Source: Branchipolynoe longqiensis | Taxonomy: Eukaryota; Annelida; Polychaeta; Phyllodocida; Polynoidae | Length of the DNA stretch: 64,000 nucleotides | Reading direction: 5' to 3' | Assembly: GCA_030323885.1 (NCBI GenBank) | Contig: CM059190.1 | Span: 80,840,709 to 80,904,708, forward strand | Shown: in pieces, positions 34,915 through 45,682 of the stretch | Layout of the letters: each line of letters starts with the position of its first letter | Numbering within the stretch: position 1 is the first letter of the stretch | Program-made: the position numbers and the translations under genes | The notes under the pieces: model-generated | Told to the model about the DNA's origin: nothing | The model's input: only the letters and a program-made list of their open reading frames with translations | Databases searched by the model: none

Positions 34915-35260
34915 AGGCTGAATTGGTAGAGTGCGGGCCTCGCATGCTGGCGATCGGGAGTTCGCTTCCTGGTCCAGTCAAACGAATGACTTATAAAATT
35001 GATACTTGTCACTTCCTAGTATGGTGCTCGAAATTAATAGGATAGGGCAAGAACTGGTTAGCTCACTGCCAATATAACGTGACTGAGTGGGATATGATGA
35101 TGATGATGAGTGGGATATCGGGTCATGGTGCTGGCGGCCTGATTTCCCAGTGGCGCAGCACTATTAAGTCACCATGAGTGCGGACTGTCAGATTTGTTGT
35201 TTTGTTTGTTTGTTGTTGTCTTACATTCTAGCAACACCTAAGGTCATACCAGGACGGGAT
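34915..35260 (+). mobile_element. tRNA-derived SINE, type A, with small insertion and inverted tail
   Basis: Head GCAGGCAGGCTGAATTGGTAG, body TAGGATAGGGCAAGAACTGG. At 35089-35110, GAGTGGGATAT is followed by a GATGATGATGA block and then repeated. The 3' end (35193-35260) continues with an inverted tail fragment (TTGTTGTCTTACATTCTAGC). Confidence 0.65.
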
Positions 35261-35444
35261 GACTGTCAGAAATCCGTCATATAACTTCCTACTGCAGAAA
35301 CCTATGGTGTCAATACCTGTCAAGTATTACGTTTTGGCCGTAAAGACTACGGTTTTACACGTAAATTTACAACTACAGCCGTAGGTGAACAAACCACATG
35401 GCTGTCAGCGTATTTGAACTCTCAATTGTTCTTACCACTGACCG

Positions 35445-35775
35445 GTGTCGTTGGCCGAATCGGTAGAGCACAGGCCTCGCATGCGGGAGATCGGGAGGTC
35501 GCGAGTTCAGTTCCCGGTCGAGTCAAACCAATGACTTAAAAATTGATACTTGTCGCTTCCTAGCCTGATGCTCGGCATTATTAGGATAGGGCAAGGGCTG
35601 GTTAGCTCGGTGTCAGGATAATGGGACTGAGTGGGATATTGGGTCATGGTGCCCGCGGCCTGATTTCCCAGTGGGGCAGCACTATAAAATCGCAATGAGT
35701 GCGTACTGTCAGAAGTCGGTACCCGTCCTGATATGACCTTAGATGTTGCTATGACGTAAACCAACAACAACAAAA
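35445..35775 (+). mobile_element. tRNA-derived SINE, type A, near-consensus
   Basis: GTTGGCCGAATCGGTAGAGC, GAGTTCAGTTCCCGGTCGAG, TAGGATAGGGCAAGGGCTGG, CAGCACTATAAAATCGCAAT and CTTAGATGTTGCTATGACGT, in order. An 8-bp slip-like duplication (GGGAGGTCGCGAG) lies in the anticodon-to-T-arm part. Confidence 0.8.
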
Positions 35776-35799
35776 CAAACAAACTTACCACTGACATAA

Positions 35800-36010
35800 T
35801 ATGAATTTAACTATTGATCCAGTATTCCCTTCTATGCAGTGATCAATTTAATAGAACAAGTTACTGGTTAAGCCTATGATGTCAGCTACATAGAAGGGAA
35901 TGCTAAATCAATGTAATAGAACCAGTTACTGGTTAAGGCTATGATGTCAGCTACATAGAAGGAAATACTAAATCAATGTAATAGAACCAGTTACTGGTTA
36001 CGCCTATTGT
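35800..36010. repeat. Tandem triplication of a 62-bp MITE-internal segment
   Basis: Three copies of a unit with TAATAGAACCAGTTACTGGT, TAAGCCTATGATGTCAGC and TACATAGAAGGGAATGC. The segment resembles the interior of the TTAA-type MITE (CAATTTAATA...GTTACTG at 18370 and 44425). Confidence 0.7.
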
Positions 36011-36032
36011 AAAGTCGTCATCTGACAGCTGT

Positions 36033-36600
36033 AGTTGTGTAGGCAGGCTATATGAAATCAATACAGGCAAGGAGAGAAAGGGATATAATAAAGAGTGAAA
36101 AGTAGAGTGAGAGCTTGCACCCTCAGGTTTCTTATTATATATTGATACATGGATCTGATATGGCATACCACCTGACCATTATCTCCAATCAGCAACAAGC
36201 ATTTATAGTTCCACCAATGAACAGTAAGCATTCTTGGGTCACCATGACTACTGTGATCTACCCACCACCACCATGCAGTGTGGCTGCTTGGCCTGCACCT
36301 GCCGGCTCTGTGTGTGTGTGGTGATCCATGACTAACAGTTAAGGGAGAGGGGGAAGTGAGTGGAGCTCCTGAGCTCCTTACACACTAAGAATAGTGCCCC
36401 TCTCACACTATCTACCTAATACATAATGACTATTGACTACAAGTAAAGAGTCACCAGCAACTACATAAATATATTCATGCACCTGGCCCTATACATCATT
36501 TACATTAAAAGACCATTTGTACTCCTTTATAGACCATTTCACATTCCCCAGCAATGCGTTTTATCAGAATATTTTACATCGTACAATGAGTGCATACCTG
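36033..36600. repeat. Dispersed repeat R1, copy 2
   Basis: TAGGCAGGCTATATGAAATC, CAATACAGGCAAGGAGAGAA, ATGCACCTGGCCCTATACAT and CAGAATATTTTACATCGTAC parallel the copy at 31350-31850. Confidence 0.5.
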
Positions 36601-36764
36601 TCAAGTACTAAGTTTTGGCCGTAAAGACTACGGTTTTCACAATCGTAGACTACTGTTTTCATTCTTGGGGGTTGAAAGATATGTGTGTCTGACATGACCA
36701 TAGATGTTGCAAGGACGTAAAACTCCAACAACCAACCCTAATCAATGCAGATCACAATCACACT

Positions 36765-37750
36765 GTGGTGTTCTCTGTGGCGGAGTGGTTAGAGTGTCTG
36801 ACTTTTTTCTAGGTCGGACTCCTAATCTGAAGGTTGGTGGTTCGATTCCCCGTGCCCCCATCTCTGCCAATTTGGATTTCCACCACTGTGTATAATACCC
36901 CTGTCACACTACGACGTAATGAGCCAACATGAGCCTAACGTGGTGATATTTCGTCATTACGTTGATGTACGTTTGATTACGTTATGATGACGTCATAATG
37001 ACGTTAGAGTGACGTCGAGCTACGTCATATTACGTTGTGTTACGTCAAGTTACGTCGAGGTTTTGGACATGTTCAAAAGTTTTGACGTAGGTCGAACGTA
37101 AGGGTTTACGTTCGCCGTACGTTCTGTTCACGTTCAGCGAACGTCAATGACGTTAAACGGACGTTATTCCAACGCTCCTCACTATGTTCAACTACGTTCC
37201 ACTACGTTGACCCCCATTAAACCAAGTGCAAATGCCCACGGGTGTAATGGGAACGTCAGGACAACGTCAGGAGAACGTCAGGAGAACGTCAGGAGAACGT
37301 GCATTCAACGTACGTTCAACGTCTCATGACTTAGCGAACGTCACGTAACGTTCTTCTGACGATGGAATAACGTTCATAACGTTCTGTCAGCGTCATTACG
37401 TTGACCTCTCTCGTCGAACGACGGTATCACTACGCTTTACCGACGTTACTCTCTCGTCCACTACGTTGCATCCACGTTCAACTTGTGCCCAAATTTGCAT
37501 ACTACGCCGAGAAGTTCAACGTTCTTCACATTCTCTCTACGTTGACGTCGTTACGTCGTAGTGTGACAGCCCCATAACTTACAGTGACATCAAAGGCCAG
37601 TTGCTCTCATACCATCTCTATGTGGTGTGGGAGGATAAAAATCCCTTGGGTCGGTAAAAGTGTAGGCTCGGGCTTTCTATCGACAAACTTCCTAATGGTG
37701 AAAACAAGCCTATTCAGGCTTATCCATGATAGGCAGTATAAATCTTCAAC
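36765..37750 (+). mobile_element. tRNA-derived SINE, type C, interrupted by a MITE
   Basis: The left part (GTTCTCTGTGGCGGAGTGGTT to CACTGTGTATAA, 36765-36895) and the right part (TAACTTACAGTGACATCAAA to TAGGCAGTATAAATCTTCAA, 37575-37750) make a continuous type-C SINE when the element 36896-37574 and one TAA are removed. Confidence 0.8.
36896..37574. mobile_element. Word-array Harbinger-type MITE, ACGTT family, young copy
   Basis: The ends TACCCCTGTCACACTACGACG and CGTCGTAGTGTGACAGCCCCA are inverted repeats between TAA (36893-36895) and TAA (37575-37577). The interior is packed with AACGTT, ACGTC, TTACGTT and TACGTTGA words. The block GGTTTTGGACATGTTCAAAA lies at 37059-37078. Many CpGs are intact, unlike the copy at 39575. 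Confidence 0.8.
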
Positions 37751-37789
37751 AACTAACGCAGGTTACATGTTTGTCGTGCGCTGACTAAA

Positions 37790-38035
37790 CCAGAGCAGGT
37801 GTTTTTTTTTTTTAGTAATCATCCAACCCGCACCACATGCAGTGCCTAGTTTTCTGCAGGTGCGTTATATAAGCTGACAGTGCCCCATAAGTGTTGTCTA
37901 TATGCAAGATGCACCGTCAGCAGTCCATATATTATTCCTGTGGTACTTGTTGCACCAATAGCCCACCTGACATCCCTCAGCCACCCTCCAATAGAGTGTC
38001 TCTGGCCCACGCACAGCGCCTGGTCCTTCATACTT
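37790..38035. other. No feature recognised
   Basis: Has a T11 run at about 37802-37813. No gene or repeat identified. Confidence 0.3.
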
Positions 38036-38039
38036 CATT

Positions 38040-38370
38040 GTTACAGTTTCATGTCCTGGCAACATCTAAGGTAATTTCAGAATGGGTACCGACTTGTGAC
38101 GATGTGCACTCTTGGCCACTTTATAGTGCTTCCCTGCTAGGAGACCTGGCCACCAGCACCATGACTTGATATCCCACTGAGTCACATTATGCTGACACTG
38201 GGCTAAGCAGTCATTGGCCTATCCTAATAATGCTGAGCGCTTGGCTAGGAAGTGACAAGTATCAATTATTAAGTCATAGGTTTGACTCGAAGAGGGTTCA
38301 TACCCGTGGCTTCAAATCCCACAATCTACCAAGGAGATGGATAGTCAACTCATTCGGCCATGCTGTCAGT
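38040..38370 (-). mobile_element. tRNA-derived SINE, type-A tail with type-B head
   Basis: On +, TTTCATGTCCTGGCAACATCT, TTATAGTGCTTCCCTGCTAG, ATATCCCACTGAGTCACATT and CCTATCCTAATAATGCTGAG, ending ATAGTCAACTCATTCGGCCA (type-B head inverted). A second mosaic like 28992. Confidence 0.7.
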
Positions 38371-38464
38371 AACGCAGGTTACATGAAACTTACTCTACTC
38401 ACCTTTTTGGGGATTAAAATAGTTTATAAAGAATGTTGTCAGCGCTGTGGGCGCAGTCTTTCAG

Positions 38465-38815
38465 CCATGTAACAATACAATTATTTACAATATCTGTCTA
38501 TCTAATCTGAGATTGTCATCAGCAGATAGCTCAAGGCAGCTGACATTCCAATATGTACCCATTCCAAGACTCACATGTGGCATATGTTGACAATTTACAT
38601 GTGAGATAGTAATTATGTATTGCATGCATACGTAGACATGTAACAATACAATTATTTACAATATCTGTCTATCTAATCTGATATTGTCATCAGCAGCTAG
38701 ATCAATGCAGCTGAAATACCAATATTGACCCATTCGAAGACTTACTTACATATGGCATATGTTGACAATGTACATACTAGATAGTAATTACATAGTATAT
38801 GCATGCATACATACA
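38465..38815. repeat. Tandem duplication of about 170 bp
   Basis: CATGTAACAATACAATTATT, CAATATCTGTCTATCTAATC and GGCATATGTTGACAAT occur in the same order in 38467-38636 and 38637-38815. Confidence 0.8.
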
Positions 38816-39574
38816 TGTGTATTGATTAGATCATTACATTACATTTACGTAATTTCTTAAAGGTGCGCTTAACATCAGTCTACCCATATGGTATATGATA
38901 CTTTAACATTTTATTTTTTCAATATTTTATTTAATTAATCCTCGGACAGGTAATTTCCTGATACCGGCTAACTCAGTTATGCTGTTAAAAGTATTAATAA
39001 ATATTTGTTAAATACATTTTTGACTACCTTTTTTCTACCGATTAGCAGTGATATTTTACCGACACCTTACATAGGTCGGGGGACCCTGCCCCTTGTTATA
39101 AGTTACATCACGCAAATTACGACATAGGACCGTAATTACAGAGACTCTAAATTAGTTGGATGCGGACGAAAACTCTGCTAAAACACGGGGACAATATATT
39201 AGGTAAATCAACATTTCAGAAGCATCTCAGACATTCAGCCTTATTTAATAAGGCATTCAGATTCAAAATTTGAAAATAATCCGTGCCTTTTGCTGCTCCA
39301 GAAGCGAATGACCACTGGCTTGTTTAGATTCACCATGAAACCTTGGTACTCATATTAATACAAACGTTGACAAGGGACGAGAATGCAGTAGCGACACAAT
39401 AGGGTAATTATCCTGGTACTCCAGCAGGGTCTCCAACGTCGTGAATTACAGAGTGATGATGTGTCTGGTTTCAATTCACAGGTTTGTTTACCTGTTGTGT
39501 GAATTCCCTGATGGTCATGTTCTTTGAGATACATTTGGAAATGCAGCATTAGCAGAACTCATTGTTTCCTGTAA
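38816..39574. other. No gene recognised
   Basis: AT-rich, apparently unique. A 64-codon open frame on - (39549-39355) has no recognised domain. Confidence 0.3.
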
Positions 39575-40257
39575 TACCCCTGTCACACTATGAGATAACG
39601 AGCCAACGTGAGCCTGACATGATGACTTTTTGTCATTACGTTGACGTACGTTGGGTTACGTTATGATGACGTCAGAATGATGTTAGACTGACGTCGAGCT
39701 ACGTCACATTACATCATGTTATGTCGGCGTGCATCAAGGTTTTGAACCTGTTCAAAACTTTTGATGTAACTCAAACATAAGGGTTTACGTTCGCCATACG
39801 TTCTGTACAGATTCGGTGAACGTCAATGACGGTAAACGGATGGTAGTCAAATACTGCTCACTACATTCCACTATCTTGACTCACATTAAAGACAGTGGAA
39901 ACATCTCCATGGTGGTGTAATGGGAACATCAGGAGAACGTCAGGAGAATGTACGCTGAACATATGTCCAACTTACGTTCAGCATTTCGCCAATGTTTAAT
40001 GACATAAGTAACGTAAGGTAATGTAAAGCAACATAGTTCTGGCAATGGAATAACATTCATAACGTTCAGTGAGCATCATTCCGTTGTCCTCTCTCATTGA
40101 ATGATGCTATCACTACGCTTTACTGACGTTACGCTCTCATCAACTACGATGTATCCACGTTCAACTTGTGCCCAAATTTGCCTACTAAGCTGAGAAGTTC
40201 TACATTGTTCACATTCTCCCTATGCTGACGTTGTAACGTCGTAGTGTGACAGGGCCT
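39575..40257. mobile_element. Word-array Harbinger-type MITE, ACGTT family, old copy
   Basis: Left end TACCCCTGTCACACTATGAG after TAA (39572-39574); right end CGTAGTGTGACAGGGCCT before CTA. It is collinear with 36896-37574, but many ACGT words appear as ATGT or ACAT. The block AGGTTTTGAACCTGTTCAAA lies at about 39737. Confidence 0.75.
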
Positions 40258-40589
40258 CTAGATGGAGTGTGGCTAAGTGCAAGGCTGTGCTGAAAGGTTT
40301 AATAACGGGAGTGTGGTTTTGACTACATGAGGTAGTTTTAGTAAGAAAGTTGTTAGTACTGATCGGATAAACTATGTTAGGAGGATTTAAGGATCCGGCA
40401 GTTACTAGTCTTGTACAGTCTTTGGTGCCTATGTCTATAGCAATACTAGCAGACTGAGGTGCAAGCTAGGCGAGGGAATGTATTCATGTTGTTGGGCAAA
40501 TCATTTGGAAGGTGGATAAGTTGGTTTAATGGCAGCAGGTATGGTAAAGTGCAAGTGTGTAAGGAACACTGGAGTCTTCAATGGCAACG
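40258..40589. other. No feature recognised
   Basis: Unique-looking sequence between two MITEs. Confidence 0.3.
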
Positions 40590-40855
40590 TATCGCGACCA
40601 TACTATAAAAAGGTTCTATCTGACAAAATGGTGCTTTTGAGATAAGGAGGACTGAAGCTGTGTGACGGCATTGATAGCACAGCAGATAGAACACTATTAT
40701 TTTCAATATATCTCAGTCAAAACTACCAGTTGAGAAACAGTTGTGTAACTGCATGATATCCTTTTGTAGACAGAACATGTTTACATCCATAACACCAATT
40801 CGGTCACTTTGTCAGATAGAACCTTTTTATAGCAAGGTCACGATATGCTGAAAGC
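40590..40855. mobile_element. Palindromic MITE, TATAAAAAGGTTCTATCTG ends
   Basis: CGCGACCATACTATAAAAAG and GGTTCTATCTGACAAAATGG at the left are mirrored by CACTTTGTCAGATAGAACC and TTTTTATAGCAAGGTCACG at the right. Length is about 265 bp. The target duplication is not certain. Confidence 0.6.
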
Positions 40856-40884
40856 ACCATCTGTGTTTGGTGTGTTTGGTATAA

Positions 40885-41145
40885 TTGGTTGGTTGCTTGT
40901 TGCAGTGTTATGTCCTAGCAACATCTAAGGTCACATCAGGAGGGGCACCGACTTGTGACAGTGTGCACTAATGGTGGCTTTATAGTGCTGCCCCACTGGT
41001 ACACAAGGCGGCCAGGACCAGGGCCTGATATCCCACTCACACTCACATTATCCTGATATTGAGGCAACCAGTCATTGCCCTATCCTAATAATGTGGAGTG
41101 TCAGGCTAAGAAGCGACAAGCAGGATTAATTTATAAGTCATTTAG
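40885..41145 (-). mobile_element. tRNA-derived SINE, type A, head missing
   Basis: GTTATGTCCTAGCAACATCT, AAGGTCACATCAGGAGGGG, TTATAGTGCTGCCCCACTGG and TTGCCCTATCCTAATAATG. It ends within the body near AAGTCATTT. Confidence 0.65.
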
Positions 41146-41976
41146 TATCTTTGTGTATCTGACTGCGCAGACATCTCAAGCATGGAACCACATAGACAGG
41201 TTAGCGTGGCTAACGTCATTGAATCATCAAATCTAGATAGTATAATCATTAGGATGCTAGCCCCGATATTACAACAAGTCTGGGTTCGAATATTGCTTCC
41301 AGTACAAAATTTCCTATTTGCATCACCCGCAGCATACTGGTGCCATGACCAAGAACATTGTCTAAGCTACACATTCTATGGTTGGGGACCCATCCCTATT
41401 GATTGTATATGTATGTGCATTGCTTTATATATGTAATCATACATAGTATGCGTAGCCATGGGTACTGCTGGTAATTGTGAATAGTCGCCTCTGTACGCAA
41501 GGCTTGAATAAGCAATGTTGACTTTCGCAGAAAGTCTGTTGCACAAGCAGATAAATGATCTGATGCAAGGTTTCGGCACTTTCGCTCCCTGCCACCTGCC
41601 TTCTGCTGTTGGAAAGTAATCGCGATATGCAGGTGTGTTCTACGTAATGATGCATAATCCGAACGAAGCATCTGTTTTTCTCCAACAAAACACTATCTAT
41701 AAAATCCCATAAGTCTGCACTGCCACAAATCTAGTCGGTGCCAGTACTGATATCAGTGTTTAAGAAACTACTAACAAATAATGTAACCTGGAAATACAGA
41801 CGATGTTTAAATGGATTCACACACAGCATAGTGAAATGGGCATATAGTTGGACTTTTTCCAATCTACAGAAAGTTACAAGCCATAAAGAAGAAGCAAGAA
41901 ACCATACATTATTACTAAAACTCAATTAAAACGATTTGAATCAAATTGGACTAGTGCTGCCCAACAGAGAAAACAG
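41146..41976. other. No gene recognised
   Basis: A B-box-like GGGTTCGAAT near 41283 may be a SINE-head remnant. Overlapping short open frames on both strands have no family resemblance. Confidence 0.3.
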
Positions 41977-42372
41977 GTATTAACCAAAGACCCTATAATA
42001 CTAAGATGGCTCACTCCCTATCTCTCCAATGGTAATCTAAATTTGGAAGTGCCACCTTGTGGTGGGTTTGATCAGCCCGGCTGCTGGTTGGTGTTTCACA
42101 TGTGAACACATACAAGTATATTATACATGTGATAGGTAAGTATGAATATATATCAATATGAAATTGCTATGAACAAATACACATCATCATCAGCATCAGT
42201 ATCATCACCATCATCACACATCTTTCACATTCATATATACATGTATACATATAATATAGCAACTGTTTAACCAAGAGAACAGCCATCACACCAAGTGGTG
42301 TGTTTGATCATTTTGATTACACAGTACAGGCTGAGTGAACGGTCTTAGTATTATAGAGTCTTTGTATTAACG
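41977..42372. mobile_element. MITE with TTAACCAAAGACCCTATAAT ends
   Basis: TTAACCAAAGACCCTATAAT with ACTAAG at the left mirrors CTTAGTATTATAGAGTCTTTGTATTAA-type sequence at the right. Inner halves also mirror partly (CACCTTGTGGTGGGTTTGAT and ACCAAGTGGTGTGTTTGAT). Confidence 0.55.
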
Positions 42373-42757
42373 CACTTATCCATTGTGAACAGGGTGAATG
42401 ATTTCATCACAGTATGTAAAACTCCAACAACCAACCATGCGCAAATTAACCAGGTGTGGCGTGCGCAAATGGACGCGTGCTTGATATATGCACGCTCGAG
42501 GCGCCCCCTAGCGGGTTAGGACCGTGACCCATTATATTCCCCACTCCAACGGAAGAGGGCAGCACCGTGCCCCCTCCCTCCGACAGCTTTATGCAGTGTA
42601 TATACTTTGTGTATGTTTAAAATCTGACAGTCTATCCTGGTCTGGAGGCGGTAGTGACCAGTCGCAGCTGGCACCCATGTGGCCAAGGGCTACTCGCAGG
42701 TGGCGCCGGTGTGGCCGCGGATGGAACTAAGCCCTGGGGTGATCCACATTTTATTAG
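42373..42757. other. No gene recognised
   Basis: Contains GC-rich pieces (GCACGCTCGAGGCGCCCCCT) and a SINE-tail remnant (AAAACTCCAACAACCAACC at about 42418). Confidence 0.35.
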
Positions 42758-42988
42758 TTTTGTTGGTCCATTACTTATTTTAGCAGGGGAAATTTCAATC
42801 ATGGACGATTGGTCTTCCTCATTCCACTGCTCCTTGCCCTATCCTAATAATGCCAAGCACCTGGCTAGGAAGCGACAAGTATAAATTTTAAAGTCATTGG
42901 TTGACTCGACCAGGGTTCGAACCCACGACCCCACGATCTACCAAACACGGGAGACGGACGCTCTAACTCATTCGGCCATCCCATCTGT
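42758..42988 (-). mobile_element. tRNA-derived SINE, type B, near-complete
   Basis: On +, GGGGAAATTTCAATCATGGA, GATTGGTCTTCCTCATTCC, TTGCCCTATCCTAATAATGC and CGAACCCACGACCCCACGAT, ending ACTCATTCGGCCATCCC. This is the inverse of the type-B consensus. Confidence 0.8.
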
Positions 42989-42998
42989 AGGTAGTTAA

Positions 42999-43327
42999 AG
43001 TTGCATAGTCCGATGGCATTGGGTTTCTCTAATTTGTCTGTGATAAATATATTAAATTGATCATTATTAATCTACCTGACTTTAGTTTGAAGTAACTTTT
43101 ATTTCAAATGGTTAAGCTTTGTGATATTCTAAGTGAAAATAGGTCAATATGGCAAAGCTCTGACAGCATAGGCTTTAGTAGTAACATGTTCTATTAAATT
43201 GCCACAATATACCCTTGTATATGGCAATACATGCTTAATAAGTGTATCAGTGGCTAAGATATGTAGAATAAATTCTAGGTAATTGTTTTGGTTCGGAAAA
43301 TGTGATTCTTCATCGACCTATGCAGTT
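42999..43327. mobile_element. TTAA-type MITE (GTTGCATAG ends), copy
   Basis: The ends AGTTGCATAGTCCGATG and CATCGACCTATGCAGTT are inverted repeats between TTAA at 42995-42998 and 43328-43331. Same orientation as 28497-28886. A type-B SINE lies 6 bp to its left. Confidence 0.75.
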
Positions 43328-43412
43328 TTAATCAAAGGTTTACAGCAGAGGGAACTGAGATGTGCTAGTGTCATTGTTTATATTCCGGTAATAGATTATA
43401 GAGCACATATAA

Positions 43413-43640
43413 CAAGACGGGATGGCCGAATGAGCTGAGCGGCCGCCTCCGATTTTGGTAGGTCCTAGGATTCGAACCCCAGTTTCGAACCCTGGCCGTG
43501 TCAAACCAATGACTTACAAATTGATACTTGTCACCATCTAGCCCCTGGTGCTCATCATTCCTAAGATAGGACAAGGAGCAGTGGAATAATGAAGACCGAT
43601 TGTCTGGAGTTGAAAGCTCCCCACTTAATCAACTAATGTA
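43413..43640 (+). mobile_element. tRNA-derived SINE, type B
   Basis: GACGGGATGGCCGAATGAGC, a duplicated T-arm (GGATTCGAACCCC then GTTTCGAACCCTGG), ACTTACAAATTGATACTTG, and tail GAAGACCGATTGTCTGG with ATCAACTAATGTAATAA. Confidence 0.75.
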
Positions 43641-43832
43641 ATAAAATAAAATATCCTGACTTTTCTTCTTTAAAAAAAAAAGAATTTGATTGATATTAAT
43701 GTTTTATCAGTGCAATATCACTAGTCTTCCGGTACTGCCTATGTGGCATAAGGTGTAGCTGTAGCTGCGAGCTTACGTTCTGGGTGCCAGCTTCAGTCAT
43801 TTCTGATGGCCCAGCGGAACTCAGAGTATCCG

Positions 43833-44140
43833 TGGTATTCTCTGTGGCGGAGTGGTTAGAGTATCTGACTTTTTTCTAGGTCGGACTCCTAATCTGAAGG
43901 TCAGTGGTTCGATTCCCCATGCCTCGACCTCTGCCAATTTGGATTTCCAACGCTGTGTATAACTTACAGCATCATCAAATGCCAGTTGCTCTCATACCAT
44001 GTCTATGTAGTAAGGGACGTTAAAAATCCCTTGGGTCGGTAAAAGTGTACGCTTGGGCTTTCTTTCGACAAACTGCCTAATGGTGAAAACAAGTCTATTC
44101 AGACTTATCCATAATAGGCAGTATAAATCTTCAAGCGTAA
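43833..44140 (+). mobile_element. tRNA-derived SINE, type C
   Basis: ATTCTCTGTGGCGGAGTGGTT, GGTTCGATTCCCCATGCC, GCTGTGTATAACTTACAGCA and TAGGCAGTATAAATCTTCAA. This copy shows the uninterrupted sequence across the site where the 36896 MITE inserted. Confidence 0.8.
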
Positions 44141-44214
44141 GCGGCCAGCACGGTGACATGGACACGTCCTGCCCGGAGGTAGGGTGTGGGTGCGGTTGTG
44201 GAAAAGTGGCGCTG

Positions 44215-44240
44215 GGTTGGGGGGGGGGGGGGTTCTAGGT
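44215..44240 (+). repeat. Poly-G tract
   Basis: GTTGG followed by about 14 G. Homopolymer-prone assembly region. Confidence 0.8.
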
Positions 44241-44295
44241 TATATATACGTGTATGGGGTGGGTGGGTGGGTTGACTGGCTCCCCTTTCTCTTCA

Positions 44296-44650
44296 ATCTG
44301 CATAATTCGAAGAAAACATCAAATTTTCAAAAGCAAACCCGTGAGCTAGGTTTGATTCTACATATTTGACATAGACACTAGTGCACTTATATCAAACATG
44401 TGTCACCATAATGAGCAGAATACCGGGTCAATTTAATAGGACCTGTTCAGTGTTACTGCAGAAACCGATGGTGGCAGAGCTTTGGTATGCTTGCCAAAAT
44501 TAATTGTTACATTTTCACTTCAAATATCTCAAAAGTTAGGCATCTAAAATAAAAGTTACCTCAAACTAAAATAAAGTAGATTATTATGCTCAGCCTATTA
44601 TCTTTATCTTGGAAAGTGAAAGAAACTTAATATCATCGCCGTATGCAACT
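44296..44650. mobile_element. TTAA-type MITE, diverged copy
   Basis: The right end CATCGCCGTATGCAACT before TTAA (44651-44654) is clear. The left end is diverged (TCTGCATAATTCGAAG). The interior matches 18231-18574. Confidence 0.55.
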
Positions 44651-44655
44651 TTAAG

Positions 44656-44882
44656 TTTGTTTGTTGTTGTTTTACGTCCTAGCAACATCTAATGTCATAT
44701 CAGGACGGGTACCGACTTGTGACAGTGTGGACTCATAGCAACTTTATAGTGCTGCCCCACTGGGTGACCAGGCCACCAGCACCATGACCTGATATCCCAC
44801 TCAGTCAGATCAGATCATCACTCAGTCAGTCAGATCATCCTGACACTGAGCAAACCAGTCCTTGCCTTATCCTCATAATTGA
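44656..44882 (-). mobile_element. tRNA-derived SINE, type A, truncated
   Basis: GTTGTTGTTTTACGTCCTAG, AACATCTAATGTCATATCAG and GTGCTGCCCCACTGGGTGAC. The CACTCAGTCAG segment is repeated with CAGATCATCA between. The head is absent. Confidence 0.65.
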
Positions 44883-45109
44883 ACAAACGCTATACAGTGG
44901 TATATAGTGGCATTTATTCTTTCTAATTTAGCTTGTTACATTAAGATTCAAGATGGTAATGATAATATAGTTAGAGGATTTCAGGCACTTAACCCTATCA
45001 ATCTATGTCATTAGTTGGGAGGGTGGGACAGCAAATCTACAGGAAAGGTAGCAGGTCCGATCGGTTGAAAAGCTCTGGTCGAAGTGTCTAGACTTTGTAA
45101 CTGCGTCAT

Positions 45110-45330
45110 AGGCTTTGCTCTGAATTTACAGTAGGTGGCGCGTCGATAGGGGCAAATGCTAGTTCACAAGAATTATATAGGTGGTGCCAATGGTCACATT
45201 TTAAATTTACTGCGCAGTTTCGCTAAGTACGTAGTATTGGTTTCAAGGAATTTACAGTAGGTGGCGGGTCAATCGACGACCATTTGGTCAGTTCAGAATT
45301 ACAAATATAGGTGGCGCCAAAGTCGCTCCG
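45110..45330. repeat. Tandem duplication, TTTACAGTAGGTGGCGSGTC units
   Basis: GAATTTACAGTAGGTGGCGC and ATAGGTGGTGCCAA at 45121-45200 recur as GAATTTACAGTAGGTGGCGG and ATAGGTGGCGCCAA at 45249-45327 (about 128 bp apart). Confidence 0.6.
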
Positions 45331-45387
45331 AATCTATGGGAAATACACAGTCTCGTGATATCAATTACCCATGTTGCGCACATCACG

Positions 45388-45530
45388 GACAATGCCAACG
45401 GCCTGGCTAGGAAGCGACAAGTATCAATTTCTAAGTCATTGGTTTGACTCGACCAGGGTTTGAACCCACGATCCCATGGTCTACCAACACGGGAGATGGA
45501 CGCTCTAACTTAATGGACCATCCAGTCTGG
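45388..45530 (-). mobile_element. tRNA-derived SINE, type B, head half
   Basis: On +, CTGGCTAGGAAGCGACAAGT, TTGACTCGACCAGGGTTTGA, ACCCACGATCCCATGGTCTA and GAGATGGACGCTCTAACTTA. Only the head and the start of the body remain. Confidence 0.65.
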
Positions 45531-45682
45531 TTATGCAATTTTAACCGGGGGGGAGTGAAAGGCGACAGTAACGAGGCATTAATATTAATTGCCAGGATAA
45601 TTTTGCCCTGTGGGAACAGGAAATATGGCACAGTTATCATTTACAGTGACGGTGGTGGGGTGCATAGACCCAGGCATATGAC

